From DAOTTI01 sp034437795 (lineage in GTDB: Bacteria; Chloroflexota; UBA11872; UBA12225): DNA of 32,112 nt. Made by a program: the position numbers and the translations under genes. Of the stretch, positions 14,569 to 23,117 are shown piece after piece. Each line of letters begins with the position of its first letter. The stretch's first letter is position 1. The DNA lies in NCBI GenBank assembly GCA_034437795.1, contig DAOTTI010000284.1:1-32112 (forward strand), given 5' to 3'. The notes under the pieces are model-generated. The model did not search any database and was not told the origin of the DNA. It was given only the letters and a program-made list of their open reading frames with translations.

Positions 14569-16670
14569 TGGCGGCTGAAGCGTCCTCATCGAGCCTGCGG
14601 CAGCTCTTCGGCAACGCCGTTGTCGGCCCTTTCGGCGCACACCTGCAGGACGGCCCCGGCTTCGCTCTCACCGTCCGCGGCCCGGCGGCTGCCGGTGCCG
14701 CAGACCTGGCAGCACGGCTCCGCCTGACCGCTGACTCTGGCTGGCAGCCGACGGCCGGGCCGCTGCGGGGCGATGCCGTGCGTTGGCGCACACTCGTTGA
14801 TCCCGCGACCGGTCTCGCCATCGACGTGACCTATCTCCGCCACACCACCCCCTCCGGCGCGTGCGCCATTTCCTGGCGAGGCTGGATCGAGCACCGCGGC
14901 GACCGCCCCATCGAGCGTCTCGGGGGGATTACTATGCTCGATGTCACCATTCATCTCGTCGAGGCTGCCGCCGGTAATCCGACCGTGCGCTCGATGCGCG
15001 GCGGCCTCAATGACGCCTTCTTCCCACCGGAAGCTTTCGCCGTCTCCGAGCGCACGCTGTTCCACAGCTACCGAGTTGCCTCAGTCCGCCTCGATTCTGG
15101 TGGGACCGGGCGCTCCACGGACAACCATGTACCATACGTGGTCATCGCCTCTGGCCAGGACGACGGCGGCTGCTTCGCCGCTCTCGGCTGGTCCGCCCTC
15201 TGGCGGCTTTCGATCAGCCGCCGCGGTGACCGGCTATGGCTCGAAGGTGCCGTTGAAGGGGTCGATCTCACCCTGAACCCCGGGGAGCGCATCCCGCTGC
15301 CTGAAACCCTGCTCGGCTTCTATACCGGCCATCTCGATGACGGCGCCAACGCCCTCCGCCACGTGCTCCGCCGCGACGTTCAACCATTGCTCGGTCGGAA
15401 ACCGGTGGCCCCGCCCGTCTCTTACAATCACTGGTTCGCGTTTCGCCTCCACGTCCACGAGGACGATCTGCGCGCCCAGATCGTGCCGTGCGCCAGCCTC
15501 GGCGTCGAGTACTTTATCGTCGATGCCGGCTGGTTTGGCGGCTCCGAAACCAGCTACCGTGCCGGCTGCGGCAACTGGGGCCGCGAGGCAAAGCACCGGT
15601 TCCCATCAGGCGTGCGCGCGCTTGCCGACGAGGTCCGCCACCATGGGATGCGGTTTGGCATCTGGATGGACCCCGAGCTCATCCATCCGGACTCGGACAC
15701 CGGCCGCGCGCACCCAGAGTGGCTGCTCCGTGCCGAGGGCTCTCTCGACGGCGCCGCCGTCATCGACTTCAGCCAGCAAGCGGCCCGTGATTGGGCCGTC
15801 GACACCATCACAGACGTGGTTGAGCGCTACGAGGTGGGCTGGCTGCGCTGGGACGTCAACATGCCCATCGCCCCCAACTGGGCTGCCAACGATCCGCCCG
15901 GCCGCGCCGGCTGGCATCAGCTCCAGCACGTCGCCGGCGTCCACGAGGTGCAAGATCGCCTCCTCGACCGCTTCCCTGATCTTCTCCTCGAAGGTTGCTG
16001 CGGCGGCGGACGGCGAATGGACCTGGGCCTCCTCCGGCGCTCCCACACCTTCTGGGCCAGCGACATGACCGGCCCGGCCCCGATCGTGCGCGCCCATCAA
16101 TCCGGAGGGAATCGCCTGCTCCCCGCCGGTTGCTTCAACACCAACCTGCTCTATGGACCCGCCATTCCCGGCGAGCCGGCTGCGTTTCCGGCCGCTGCCT
16201 GGCTCAGCCACTTCGGTGGCCCGCTTGGCTTCAGCGCCGACTTCCGTTCCTGGACATCGTCACAGCTCGACGCCGGCCGCGCCTACGTTGAGGCCTTCAA
16301 GCATTGGCGCCACGTCCTGGCCGGTGACTTCTACCCGCTCTTTCTCCTGCCTCGGTCACTTGCCGAGTGGGACGGCTGGCAGTTCGACGACCCTGAGAGC
16401 GGCGAAGGGCTCCTGGTGGCGTTCCGCGGCGCCTCCCCACAGGCCACCGCATCGCTGCCGTTACGAGGTGCTCCGCTGGGCATGGACATGGAGTACGCCG
16501 CGCTGGTTCCGGCCGGCTCGCCGCTGCCGGTACCCGCGGCCGATCGTCGCACCGCCACCGTCGAGCTGGATCCAGGCGGTGCGGCGGCATGGACTTACCG
16601 TACCAGCACGACCCGTTCTCAGCACGACCCGTTCGCTGCATCAAGCATTAGTGATCGCGGATCCGCCTAG
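14568..16670 (+). CDS. Alpha-galactosidase, glycoside hydrolase family GH36
   Basis: The 700-residue enzyme has the GH36 architecture: an N-terminal beta-sandwich (about residues 1-280), a (beta/alpha)8 barrel (about 290-600) starting at PPVSYNHWFAFRLHV, and a C-terminal beta domain. The nucleophile is Asp429 in WLRWDVN, and the acid/base is Asp499 in TFWASDMTGP. FIVDAGWFGGSETSY and GMRFGIWMDPELI are further family motifs, and LEGCCGGGRRMDLGLL resembles the conserved ExCxxGGGRxD segment. It removes terminal alpha-linked galactose from oligosaccharides. No signal peptide is present, so it acts in the cytoplasm on sugars imported with SBP3. Its ATG overlaps the SBP3 stop. Confidence 0.93.
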   Translation: MAAEASSSSLRQLFGNAVVGPFGAHLQDGPGFALTVRGPAAAGAADLAARLRLTADSGWQPTAGPLRGDAVRWRTLVDPATGLAIDVTYLRHTTPSGACAISWRGWIEHRGDRPIERLGGITMLDVTIHLVEAAAGNPTVRSMRGGLNDAFFPPEAFAVSERTLFHSYRVASVRLDSGGTGRSTDNHVPYVVIASGQDDGGCFAALGWSALWRLSISRRGDRLWLEGAVEGVDLTLNPGERIPLPETLLGFYTGHLDDGANALRHVLRRDVQPLLGRKPVAPPVSYNHWFAFRLHVHEDDLRAQIVPCASLGVEYFIVDAGWFGGSETSYRAGCGNWGREAKHRFPSGVRALADEVRHHGMRFGIWMDPELIHPDSDTGRAHPEWLLRAEGSLDGAAVIDFSQQAARDWAVDTITDVVERYEVGWLRWDVNMPIAPNWAANDPPGRAGWHQLQHVAGVHEVQDRLLDRFPDLLLEGCCGGGRRMDLGLLRRSHTFWASDMTGPAPIVRAHQSGGNRLLPAGCFNTNLLYGPAIPGEPAAFPAAAWLSHFGGPLGFSADFRSWTSSQLDAGRAYVEAFKHWRHVLAGDFYPLFLLPRSLAEWDGWQFDDPESGEGLLVAFRGASPQATASLPLRGAPLGMDMEYAALVPAGSPLPVPAADRRTATVELDPGGAAAWTYRTSTTRSQHDPFAASSISDRGSA

Positions 16671-16838
16671 CCCGGATTGGCCAGCGAGGAGTTCCGTCTC
16701 CCCTTGGGAGAGCGGCAGCCCGGAAAGCAGTCGGCGGTGAGGGCACCGCTGCTTCCGCTGGTGAAGCGATCAGCCATACCTGGTCCGAGCACCAGAGCGG
16801 CATCGAAGGACCGGCCATCGACGCAGCAATCCAGGTTA

Positions 16839-16855
16839 GGCCGGCGACGCCGGCC
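16839..16855. terminator. Hairpin between convergent GH36 and SBP4 genes
   Basis: GGCCGG-CGACG-CCGGCC forms a perfect 6-bp stem in the 230-base convergent gap. There is no T tract on either side, so intrinsic termination is uncertain. Confidence 0.3.
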
Positions 16856-16902
16856 CCGACCTACCTCGCCCTGACCGGTTCCCCAACGGGGCAACGGCGG
16901 CC

Positions 16903-18333
16903 TTACTTGGACTGGATCGGCCAGCGGATGCCCTTAAAAGGGTTCTCGCCCCCACCGTAATCGATCAGGTCGTTGAGGCGCCGTTGCAGGTCGCTCAGCG
17001 TCCCCTGCATCGGCTGCTCGCCGCGGATTACCTTCCCGATCTCGTCGTTATAGAGCGCCCCGTCCTCCCCTGCACGGTAGTGCGTCCAGATGATCCCGTA
17101 CGGCTTCTTGTACACGTCCGCGAACACCGTGGGGTGCTGGTACGGGTACTGAGGCGGCACGCGGAAGAACCGCGGCTGGTGCTTCTTCTTCGCCGGCACG
17201 AGGAACTGGTTCTCCGCCAGATACCCCTGGAACTCGTCCTCCATCAGCCACTTCATGAAGGCCCAGCACTCGTCCGGATACTTGGTCTTGGCGTAGGCGC
17301 AGACGGGGTGGCCGGCCGACCAGGCGGCCCCCGGCTTCCCACCCATGCTCGGCACCGGCAGCATGTCCCACTCAAAGGCCGTGCCGATCGAGTTCCACAT
17401 CCGCCGCCAGTCGTTCACCGAGCGGTAGTGGATGCCGATCTTGCCGCTGGAGAACAGGTTCCACCCGTTAGGCCGGTCGATCGCCGGCTTGCCGGCCTGC
17501 AGCCGGTCCCGCGCCGCGGCCATCTCGGGCGACGGGCCCGTAATGTTGAACCGCTGGCGCGTCATCCAGTCGATAGCCGTGGTCAGCGCCGAGACGTACT
17601 GCGGCAGCTGCAGATCGAACTTCATCTGCGGGTCATACTGCAGGTGCGAGACCAGGTGCGTCCACACCAGCGGCCCAATGCCGTGATAGTCGCCCATGCC
17701 CCACTGCATGCCGTAGACGTCGTTCGCCGGGTCATTGATCTTCCGCGCCGCGTCCACCATCTCCTCAATCGTCCACTGCCCCTTGTCCCGTGACTTCTCC
17801 CACGGGTCCGGCACCCCCTTCTCGCGGAAGAGGGTCTTGTTGTAGAAGATGCTGAACGGCTCGGCCCAGTACGGCACGCCATAGGTGTTCTGGCGCCAGC
17901 GCTCGATCCCCAGCACCGCCCAGTCCCGGTCCAGGCTGATCTTGTCTCGAGCAAGATAGCTCGTGATCTCCAGCACGAACTTGCTGTCATACATCTTGGG
18001 CAGGTTGCGCGTGTTGGAGTCGAACAGGTCCGGCCCCGTGTCGGCGGCGAACATGGTGGTGATCTTCTCCTGCGCCCCGTCGCCGCTGGGGTCCACCTCG
18101 AAGATGACGCTGTGCTTCTGCCCGTATTCCTTCCAGGCCGGCGCGAACTGTTCCATGGCGATCGGCCGCCAGCTCATGAAGGAGAGCTTGATAGGCGCCT
18201 TGCTCGCCGCGCCGCTCCCCTCCGGGCGAGCCTCGCCGCAGGCGGCCAGCGCCCCGCCCGCCAGCGCCAGCGCGCCCCTCATCGCCGCGCGGCGCGTGGC
18301 TCGTCCGGCCACAGTCAAACCCACATCGCCCAT
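16903..18333 (-). CDS. ABC sugar-transport solute-binding lipoprotein (SBP4)
   Basis: The 476-residue product is a UgpB/SBP_bac_1-type binding protein. The signal region contains a twin arginine (RATRRAAMRGALA) and lipobox (LAAC). Family segments include IKLSFMSWRPIAMEQF after the signal, MFAADTGPDLFD, YGVPYWAEPFSIFYNKTLF and a long C-terminal lobe. I chose the ATG at 18333 because AAGGAGG lies five bases upstream; an ATG at 18369 would add 12 residues without improving the signal. FYNKTLFREKGVPDPWEKSRDKGQWT closely resembles the corresponding part of SBP2, so the two are probably paralogues. A promoter-like pair lies near 18400-18427. No permease gene adjoins it. Confidence 0.9.
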   Translation of the reverse strand: MGDVGLTVAGRATRRAAMRGALALAGGALAACGEARPEGSGAASKAPIKLSFMSWRPIAMEQFAPAWKEYGQKHSVIFEVDPSGDGAQEKITTMFAADTGPDLFDSNTRNLPKMYDSKFVLEITSYLARDKISLDRDWAVLGIERWRQNTYGVPYWAEPFSIFYNKTLFREKGVPDPWEKSRDKGQWTIEEMVDAARKINDPANDVYGMQWGMGDYHGIGPLVWTHLVSHLQYDPQMKFDLQLPQYVSALTTAIDWMTRQRFNITGPSPEMAAARDRLQAGKPAIDRPNGWNLFSSGKIGIHYRSVNDWRRMWNSIGTAFEWDMLPVPSMGGKPGAAWSAGHPVCAYAKTKYPDECWAFMKWLMEDEFQGYLAENQFLVPAKKKHQPRFFRVPPQYPYQHPTVFADVYKKPYGIIWTHYRAGEDGALYNDEIGKVIRGEQPMQGTLSDLQRRLNDLIDYGGGENPFKGIRWPIQSK

Positions 18334-18399
18334 GGCGTCCTCCTTGCCTTGCTTCGCGGTGGCGGGCACGTTCCGTCTACCCGCCTGTGCTTGCGCCGA

Positions 18400-18427
18400 A
18401 TCTTACTCGCTACACGCATTTGTGCAA
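18400..18427 (-). promoter_or_regulatory. Promoter candidate for SBP4
   Basis: On the reverse strand TTGCAC (18422-18427), a 16-base spacer and TAAGAT (18400-18405) resemble a sigma-70 promoter. It would give a leader of about 60 bases. Confidence 0.45.
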
Positions 18428-18453
18428 GTGGCCGCCTTCCCCCCGGCGTCCGC

Positions 18454-18560
18454 CCCCCGCCGTGCGCAACCGGCCCGGCCAGCGCCCTGCTCGCCGAGCG
18501 CGCCCGCCACGTCAAGGTGCCTATCTGCCCCCGCCGTGCGCAGCCGGCCCGGCCAGCGCC
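18454..18560 (+). repeat. 33-bp direct repeat with 74-bp period
   Basis: The copies at 18454-18486 and 18528-18560 differ at one position and contain CCGTGCGCA(A/G)CCGGCCCG. They lie in the 500-base intergenic region upstream of SBP4, which has no supported gene. Confidence 0.75.
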
Positions 18561-18666
18561 AGTCCATGGCCCTCCTTACCCCTCTCCTCGTCTCCGCGTC
18601 CTCATATCGGCAGCGCGAAGGATCGGCAGCGCGAACGGCCGACCGGCGCGGGTCACGTCCTCTCCC

Positions 18667-18720
18667 CATGGCCCTCGTTTCCCCTCTCCGACACGGAGAG
18701 GGGGCCAGGGGGTGAGGTCC
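18667..18720. repeat. Dispersed palindromic repeat, best copy
   Basis: CATGGCCCTCG leads into CCCCTCTCCG-ACA-CGGAGAGGGG, a perfect 10-bp stem with a 3-base loop, then GCCAGGGGGTGAGGTCC. This is the most symmetrical member of the family; degenerate copies continue to about 18800. Confidence 0.7.
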
Positions 18721-18814
18721 GTCCTCACCCTCCCCGCGCGGCCCCGACCGAAGGGGGTGAGAGCGGCGTCCCCGCGTCGGCGCGGGGGGCCAGGGAGTGA
18801 CGTCCCCCACGCCG

Positions 18815-18847
18815 TTGAGGATGGCGTTGAGGCGGCGCCGCTATAGG
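18815..18847 (+). promoter_or_regulatory. TTGAGG direct-repeat promoter upstream of the small secreted protein
   Basis: TTGAGG at 18815-18820 and 18827-18832 (12-bp period, spacer ATGGCG) is followed by 9 bases and TATAGG (18842-18847). The next gene's ATG is 10 bases beyond the -10, implying a nearly leaderless mRNA. The architecture is identical to those at 21172, 31188 and 31331. Confidence 0.65.
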
Positions 18848-18857
18848 TTGCCTTGCG

Positions 18858-19322
18858 ATGCTGCCCCACCACGAGCGGTCCCCCGGCCACCGTGGCAGGA
18901 CGCGCCGCGCTCTCCTGTCGCGGGCGGCCGCGTTGGCCGGCTGCGCCCCCGCCGCCTGCGCCGTTGGACAGGCCGCCGTCCCGACCGAGACGCCGACCCC
19001 GCGCCCGACCCCTTCGCCCTATGAGGTCCAGGTCCAGATGCGCCCTCAAGAGGCGCGGCACGGCCATGACGAGTTCGTCGTCATCCAGGCCCGGTTTACC
19101 CGCCAGCGCCGCGGCGTCCCCGGCGCCCAGCTCTCGGCCGTGGTGCACTACCCATCCGGGGACCAGACCTTCACCGCCGAGGTGACCACCTTCCCCGACG
19201 GCCGCACCGATCTGGCCGTCCCCGTCGCGCCGGCGCCCCGTGGCTCGAACGTCCCCGTGGACGTGATCATGCGCTACCAGGGACAGGAGTATCGCGCTCG
19301 CACCGGCTTTCGGGTCAGCTAA
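18858..19322 (+). CDS. Small secreted lipoprotein with Ig-like beta domain
   Basis: The 154-residue protein has a basic, twin-arginine N-terminus (RTRRALLSRAAALAGC) with an AALAGC lipobox at about residue 29, suggesting lipid-anchored export. A Pro/Thr-rich linker (TETPTPRPTPSP) follows. The C-terminal ~100 residues alternate hydrophobic and polar positions as in a beta sandwich, with GVPGAQLSAVVHYPSG and FPDGRTDLAVPV reminiscent of Ig-like extracellular modules (for example the elongation domains of alpha-2-macroglobulin-like proteins). No enzymatic motif is visible. It probably acts as a cell-surface binding or structural module. It lies directly behind one of the TTGAGG promoters. Confidence 0.65.
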   Translation: MLPHHERSPGHRGRTRRALLSRAAALAGCAPAACAVGQAAVPTETPTPRPTPSPYEVQVQMRPQEARHGHDEFVVIQARFTRQRRGVPGAQLSAVVHYPSGDQTFTAEVTTFPDGRTDLAVPVAPAPRGSNVPVDVIMRYQGQEYRARTGFRVS

Positions 19323-19507
19323 TCGCCGGTCCGCCCCCCAGTGGCCTGCCCTGCCAGGGCGCTACCTCGCCATGGCCGGCTTTCGGTCCGGCCGATCACC
19401 CGGCCCCGCCCCGTCGCGACGGAGCCCGGGTATCCGCTGGCATGTTTGCGCCGCCATGTCCATCGATCCCCGGCCGTCCTGTCCCGCACGAACATACCAG
19501 CGCCGAC

Positions 19508-20059
19508 TTAGCCTCGAAACAGCCCGCCAATTGCGACCTGAAAACCCGGCATGACGTCCTCGCCGGTGAGCGCCTCGCCGTGACGCAGCGTACGGGATGT
19601 GCCACCCCGGTGGTGTACCGTCACGGAGCGCGTCTGAGGATCGGCCACCCACACCAGGCCCGCGCCGGCATCGAGATAGTCCTGGACCTGCTCCAGCGCC
19701 TCAGAGTGCGTGTCGTGCGGCGAGACCACCTCAACGGCAATGTCCGGCGGGCCATCGATGTATCCCCTGGGCAGGGCCCCGTCAGGAAAACGCGCGCTCG
19801 CAGTGAACGTAAGGTCCGGCGCGCGCACCGTGTCAGGGTTTCAGAAGAGGCGAAAGCCGGTCTCGGTGACGACGAACCCTCGCTCCTCCCGGTCGGCGTG
19901 GAGGCGCATGCGTACACCGAGCCCTAGCTGGACCTCTCCGTGCTCTCCGCCAACGGGCGGCATCACTCTCACCTCTCCTCGCACCAGCTCCTCTTTGCCT
20001 TCGCCCTTGGGCACAGCGAAGAGTTCATCGGCGGTGAGCAGCGTCCTGGTCGCGACCAT
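19508..20059 (-). pseudogene. Uma2-family (DUF820) endonuclease-like gene with in-frame TGA
   Basis: Read through one stop, the 184-codon frame matches the Uma2 restriction-nuclease-like family along its whole length. It begins TLLTADELFAVP, has EELVRGEVRVMPP and GGEHGEVQLGL, then TETGFRLF, and after the stop NPDTVRAPDLTF, the key DIAVEVVSPHDT with its conserved Asp/Glu, and LVWVADPQTRSVTVH. The stop is TGA at 19841-19843; relatives usually have Arg there, so CGA to TGA is likely. No other damage is seen, so the loss is recent or a sequence error. GGGAGGG precedes the ATG at 20059. Uma2 proteins are abundant in Chloroflexota and cyanobacteria and their role is unclear. Confidence 0.8.
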
Positions 20060-20103
20060 CAGTCCCTCCCACCTGCCGCGGTCTCCTGCGGCACGCGCCA
20101 CAC

Positions 20104-20221
20104 CAGCATCATACCGGGCCCCGCGGGGCTTCGTGAGATCCCAGCCAGGCCTGGGTCATCTGCGCCAGGGGCACCTTTCAGCACCATACCGGGCCCAGCG
20201 CGGTTCCGTGAGATCGCCTCC
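20104..20221 (-). repeat. Two-copy direct repeat (75-bp period) upstream of the Uma2 gene
   Basis: Copies of about 40 bp at 20104-20146 and 20179-20221 share CATACCGGGCCC and GTGAGATC. On the reverse strand each contains CCCGGTAT(G)RT, a possible -10 (TATGAT, 20109-20114, in the gene-proximal copy). This may be a duplicated promoter for the Uma2 gene. Confidence 0.55.
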
Positions 20222-20340
20222 AGGCGGCCCGCCCGCAGGCCCGCTTCGCCTCGCCCGCCGATGCAGTCTCTCCCCCACACGGCACAAACCTCACTCCCCC
20301 TCGCCTCACCGCCCCAGGCCAGCCCGTTCCAGCCCACGGC

Positions 20341-20505
20341 CATGGCCGTCGTTCCCCCTCTCCGTGTCGGAGCGGGGGCGGCGGGGCCAAGCCGCACGGT
20401 GGGGCCGAGGGGGCAGGGATGCGGCGGGGCTCCAGCCGAAGGGGGTGAGGGCTCTCCCCGCGTCTCCCTGTCCCCGCGTCGGAGCGGGGGACCAGGGGTG
20501 CGGGC
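20341..20505. repeat. Cluster of dispersed palindromic repeat copies
   Basis: Two diverged copies (20341-20390 and about 20449-20505) carry CCCCCTCTCCGTGTCGGAGCGGGGG-type palindromic arms and GGGACCAGGGGTG-type tails. They occupy most of the gap between the Uma2 gene and the coiled-coil lipoprotein gene, where no gene is supported. Confidence 0.55.
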
Positions 20506-20509
20506 CACC

Positions 20510-20956
20510 CTACCGGCCGGCCGCATGGCGCCCGCTCATCCCTGTCTCCGCGCCGCCGGAGCGGGTGCCGAACCGGCTGGCGTAGGCGCGGTAGGCGGCA
20601 AGCGCCGTCTCTTCATCCGCCAGGCGCTGGAGCGCGTACCGTAGCTCCATCTCCCGCTTCTCCGCCTCCGGCTCCAGACTGGCCGCCAGGTCTGGCCGCC
20701 CGTACTCGGTGAGCATCCGCTGGCGCAACCGCAACGACATGGCCTCGTCCTGCGCCATGCTCGCCGCCTGCTCCGCCTTCCTGACCCGTTCTTGCTGCTC
20801 GCGAATGATCCCGGGCAGCAGGCGCTGCTCCTCGGAGTTCACCCCCGCCGAATGCGCGGGGGCGCCCCCGCAGGCGGCCAGGAACAGCACGGCCAGCAGC
20901 GCCAGCGCCACGGGCCACTGCGGTCCCAGTCCAGCATGCGTCTGGTCACGAGCCAT
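20510..20956 (-). CDS. Coiled-coil lipoprotein of unknown function
   Basis: The 148-residue product has a hydrophobic signal (WPVALALLAVLFLAAC) ending in a clear lipobox, LAAC, so it is probably membrane-anchored outside the cell. Residues from about 45 to 130 are rich in Glu, Gln, Ala, Arg and Leu with heptad-like spacing (EEQRLLPGIIREQQERV, RKAEQAASMAQDEAMSL) and are expected to form a long helical coiled coil. I do not recognise the family. The ATG at 20956 is chosen because it leaves a normal signal peptide; an upstream start at 21001 adds 15 polar residues. A TTGAGG-type promoter lies about 215 bases upstream in the correct orientation. Confidence 0.65.
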   Translation of the reverse strand: MARDQTHAGLGPQWPVALALLAVLFLAACGGAPAHSAGVNSEEQRLLPGIIREQQERVRKAEQAASMAQDEAMSLRLRQRMLTEYGRPDLAASLEPEAEKREMELRYALQRLADEETALAAYRAYASRFGTRSGGAETGMSGRHAAGR

Positions 20957-21086
20957 CGTGCAGCGGTGATCGCTTTGCAGATCCGCGTCTCTCGGTTCCA
21001 ACGACGCCGCCGCGCTCGGCCGCGGAGCAAGGCCGAAAGGGGCCTCTCGCTCCCCTGGATCGCGTTACCCGCATGGCCGACGGCGT

Positions 21087-21140
21087 TCATCGCGCGCCGG
21101 CAGGCCACGCGCCAGATGCAGCATAGCCGCACTCAGCCAT
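21087..21140 (-). other. 17-codon open frame behind a TTGAGG promoter
   Basis: The first ATG downstream of the predicted transcription start (near 21165) opens a 17-residue frame preceded by CCGAGG. It ends 130 bases before the lipoprotein start. It could be a leader peptide, but nothing else supports translation. Confidence 0.15.
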
Positions 21141-21171
21141 CCTCGGGTAGCTGCCGGCGCCGTTATGGCCG

Positions 21172-21204
21172 GTTATAGGGGGCGCACCTCAACGCCAACC
21201 TCAA
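21172..21204 (-). promoter_or_regulatory. TTGAGG direct-repeat promoter upstream of the coiled-coil lipoprotein
   Basis: On the reverse strand TTGAGG (21199-21204), TTGGCG, TTGAGG (21187-21192), 9 bases, then TATAAC (21172-21177). Transcription would start near 21165, leaving a leader of about 210 bases before the lipoprotein ATG. Confidence 0.6.
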
Positions 21205-21297
21205 CGTCCGGACGGCGATCTCCTCAGGGACAAGTAAGCGACGTGAGAGGCGGCGGCCGGCACGGCAGCCTCAACGTCCCGACGGCGATCTCATCCA
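21199..21297 (-). repeat. 28-bp direct repeat with 70-bp period around the TTGAGG site
   Basis: CCTCAACGTCC(G/C)GACGGC and the following GATCTC occur at 21199 and 21269 on the forward strand. The distal copy carries a single TTGAGG half-site, suggesting partial duplication of the promoter region. Confidence 0.65.
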
Positions 21298-21425
21298 GCG
21301 GGCGGCTTGCGCCGCCGGTTTCTGCCTTAAGCCATCTGAGCGATCCCGCGGCCAGGGCGCGGCGCCTGTTCCCACACGGCTCATCAACCGGCCAGGCGCC
21401 CGCCGGCACCAGGCCAGCTCCTGGC

Positions 21426-22967
21426 TCAGGCCCCCGCCGCCTCCGCGGCGGCTAGTCGGCCCTCCACCGAGCGCTGGCTGCCCGTGCCGGGAACCGTCGC
21501 GCCCCGCACGCCGGAGATGAGCGCCCCCAGCGCCGCCAGAAGTGCCAGAAAGAGCATCGTCTCGCGGAACGCCGGCAGGAGCACCGCCGGTCCCAGGCTG
21601 ATCGTCCGCCCCACGCGCCCGCCGGCATGCGCGGCCAGACGCGTGGCCAGCACCGCGCCCGTGGCGGCCACGCCGCAGCTCGTCCCCAGGCTACGGGTCA
21701 TGTTCAAGATGCCGCCGGCCACTCCCAGCCGGTGCGCTGGCGCGCTGCTCATGATGGCGCTGTTGTTGGGCGGCGTGAACAGCCCCAGCCCCGCGCCCAG
21801 CAGCGCCAGGGCGCCCGCCAGCACCGGGGCCGGCGCGGCCGGCAGGAACGCCAGCATCATCAGCGCCACCAGCGCCAGCGCCATCCCCATCACCGTCGGC
21901 AGCCGCGAGCCGGCCCGATCGGTCACGGTTCCGGCAATCGGCGCCACCACTCCCAGGGCCAGGGGCACGGGGCTCAGTAGCAGCCCCGTCTCGCCGGGGG
22001 GCTGCCGGAGGATGCGTTCCAGATAAAACGGCACCAGGAATAGCCCGCCGAAGAGAACGGCGTAGGACAGCAGGCCGGCAACGATCCCCGCGGTAAACAG
22101 GCGGCACCGGAAGAGCGTGAGGTCGACCAGCGGGAAGCGGGCTTGGCGCTCCACCACCAGAAATCCGGCGATGAGCGCCAGCGCCAAGCCGGCGCTGGCC
22201 AGCAGCGGGGCGCTGGTCCAGCCCCAGGAGTTCCCAAAGGTGAGGGCAACCAGCGCCGCCGCAATCGCCGGACCAAAGAGCGCCGCACCGCGCCAGTCAA
22301 AGCGCTCCCTTTGCCCCGTCATGGTGGCAGCGGTCTCCCGCCGCGCCAGCGGGCGCGTCTCCGGCAGGATCAGCCAGCCGAGCAGCGCGCCCAGCAGCCC
22401 GAATGGAACGGCAATGAAGAACACCCACTGCCAGCCCATCGTCCCGATCAAGAAGCCCCCGACGGATGGGCCAACCGCCAGGCCAATCGCCTGCGCCGCA
22501 CCCTGGATGCCGATGGCCTTACCCAGTTCGCGCGGGCGGGCCGCCGCGGCGATGATCGCCACGCTATTAGCCTGGAGCATGGCGGCGCCGATCGCCTGGA
22601 CCACGCGGAAGGCCACCAGCCAGCCCAGCGCCGGCGCCAGCCCGCAGAGCGCGGAACCGGCGATAAACACCAGAAATCCCAGGGCGTAGAGCAGCTTTCG
22701 CCCCACCATGTCGGCCAGCCGACCAAACGGCACCACCAGCGCCGCCAGCGTCAGCAGATAGCTGATCGCCACCCATTCCAGACTCGCCAGCGGCGCGTGA
22801 AAGACCTCCTCCAGCGTTGGCAGCACCAAGCCTGCAATGCTCGCATCCAGCTGCCCCAGAAAGGCGCCGATGCAGACTGTGCCCACTACCAGCCAGCGGT
22901 AGGATGGCAGCGCCGCCAGCCGGCGCACCGGCGGGCACTCCACCAGCAGTACCCCTACAAAGCTCAT
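21426..22967 (-). CDS. MFS multidrug exporter, DHA2 (EmrB/QacA-like, 14 TM)
   Basis: The 513-residue membrane protein fits the DHA2 family of proton-driven drug exporters with about 14 transmembrane segments. Helix 1 contains CIGAFLGQLDASIAGLVLP with the family's conserved Asp. Motif A is VPFGRLADMVGRKLLY, and motif C of exporters appears as AIGLAVGPSVGGFL in helix 5. The C-terminal half has LGAGLGLFTPPNNSAIM, typical of the family. The ATG at 22967 follows an in-frame GTG. It is divergent from a LysR-type regulator, the usual arrangement for a locally controlled efflux gene. The substrate is unknown. Confidence 0.9.
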   Translation of the reverse strand: MSFVGVLLVECPPVRRLAALPSYRWLVVGTVCIGAFLGQLDASIAGLVLPTLEEVFHAPLASLEWVAISYLLTLAALVVPFGRLADMVGRKLLYALGFLVFIAGSALCGLAPALGWLVAFRVVQAIGAAMLQANSVAIIAAAARPRELGKAIGIQGAAQAIGLAVGPSVGGFLIGTMGWQWVFFIAVPFGLLGALLGWLILPETRPLARRETAATMTGQRERFDWRGAALFGPAIAAALVALTFGNSWGWTSAPLLASAGLALALIAGFLVVERQARFPLVDLTLFRCRLFTAGIVAGLLSYAVLFGGLFLVPFYLERILRQPPGETGLLLSPVPLALGVVAPIAGTVTDRAGSRLPTVMGMALALVALMMLAFLPAAPAPVLAGALALLGAGLGLFTPPNNSAIMSSAPAHRLGVAGGILNMTRSLGTSCGVAATGAVLATRLAAHAGGRVGRTISLGPAVLLPAFRETMLFLALLAALGALISGVRGATVPGTGSQRSVEGRLAAAEAAGA

Positions 22968-23014
22968 CACCCCAAGCGTACTCGCTTGTGAGCGCCTTCA
23001 CAAATAGAAGAACC

Positions 23015-23043
23015 TTGCCTGATCCATAAGTATGAGTAATAAT
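23015..23043 (+). promoter_or_regulatory. Promoter candidate for the LysR gene in an AT-rich island
   Basis: TTGCCT (23015-23020), 17 bases and AATAAT (23038-23043) lie in the only AT-rich stretch between the divergent exporter and LysR genes. The regulator's own binding site is probably in this island, but no clear T-N11-A palindrome could be fixed. Confidence 0.4.
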
Positions 23044-23117
23044 TCTCGCGCACCGGTCTCCGGCTCAGGCCCCAGGGCTTGAGCCGGCACCGCGCCACCA
23101 CCGCGAGGGCTGCCGGC

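Noticed and set aside
19841..19843. TGA in the Uma2 gene as a recoded codon (selenocysteine or tryptophan)
   Set aside because: The position is not catalytic, relatives have Arg, no SECIS-like hairpin stands out, and TGA is used as a normal stop for other genes here.
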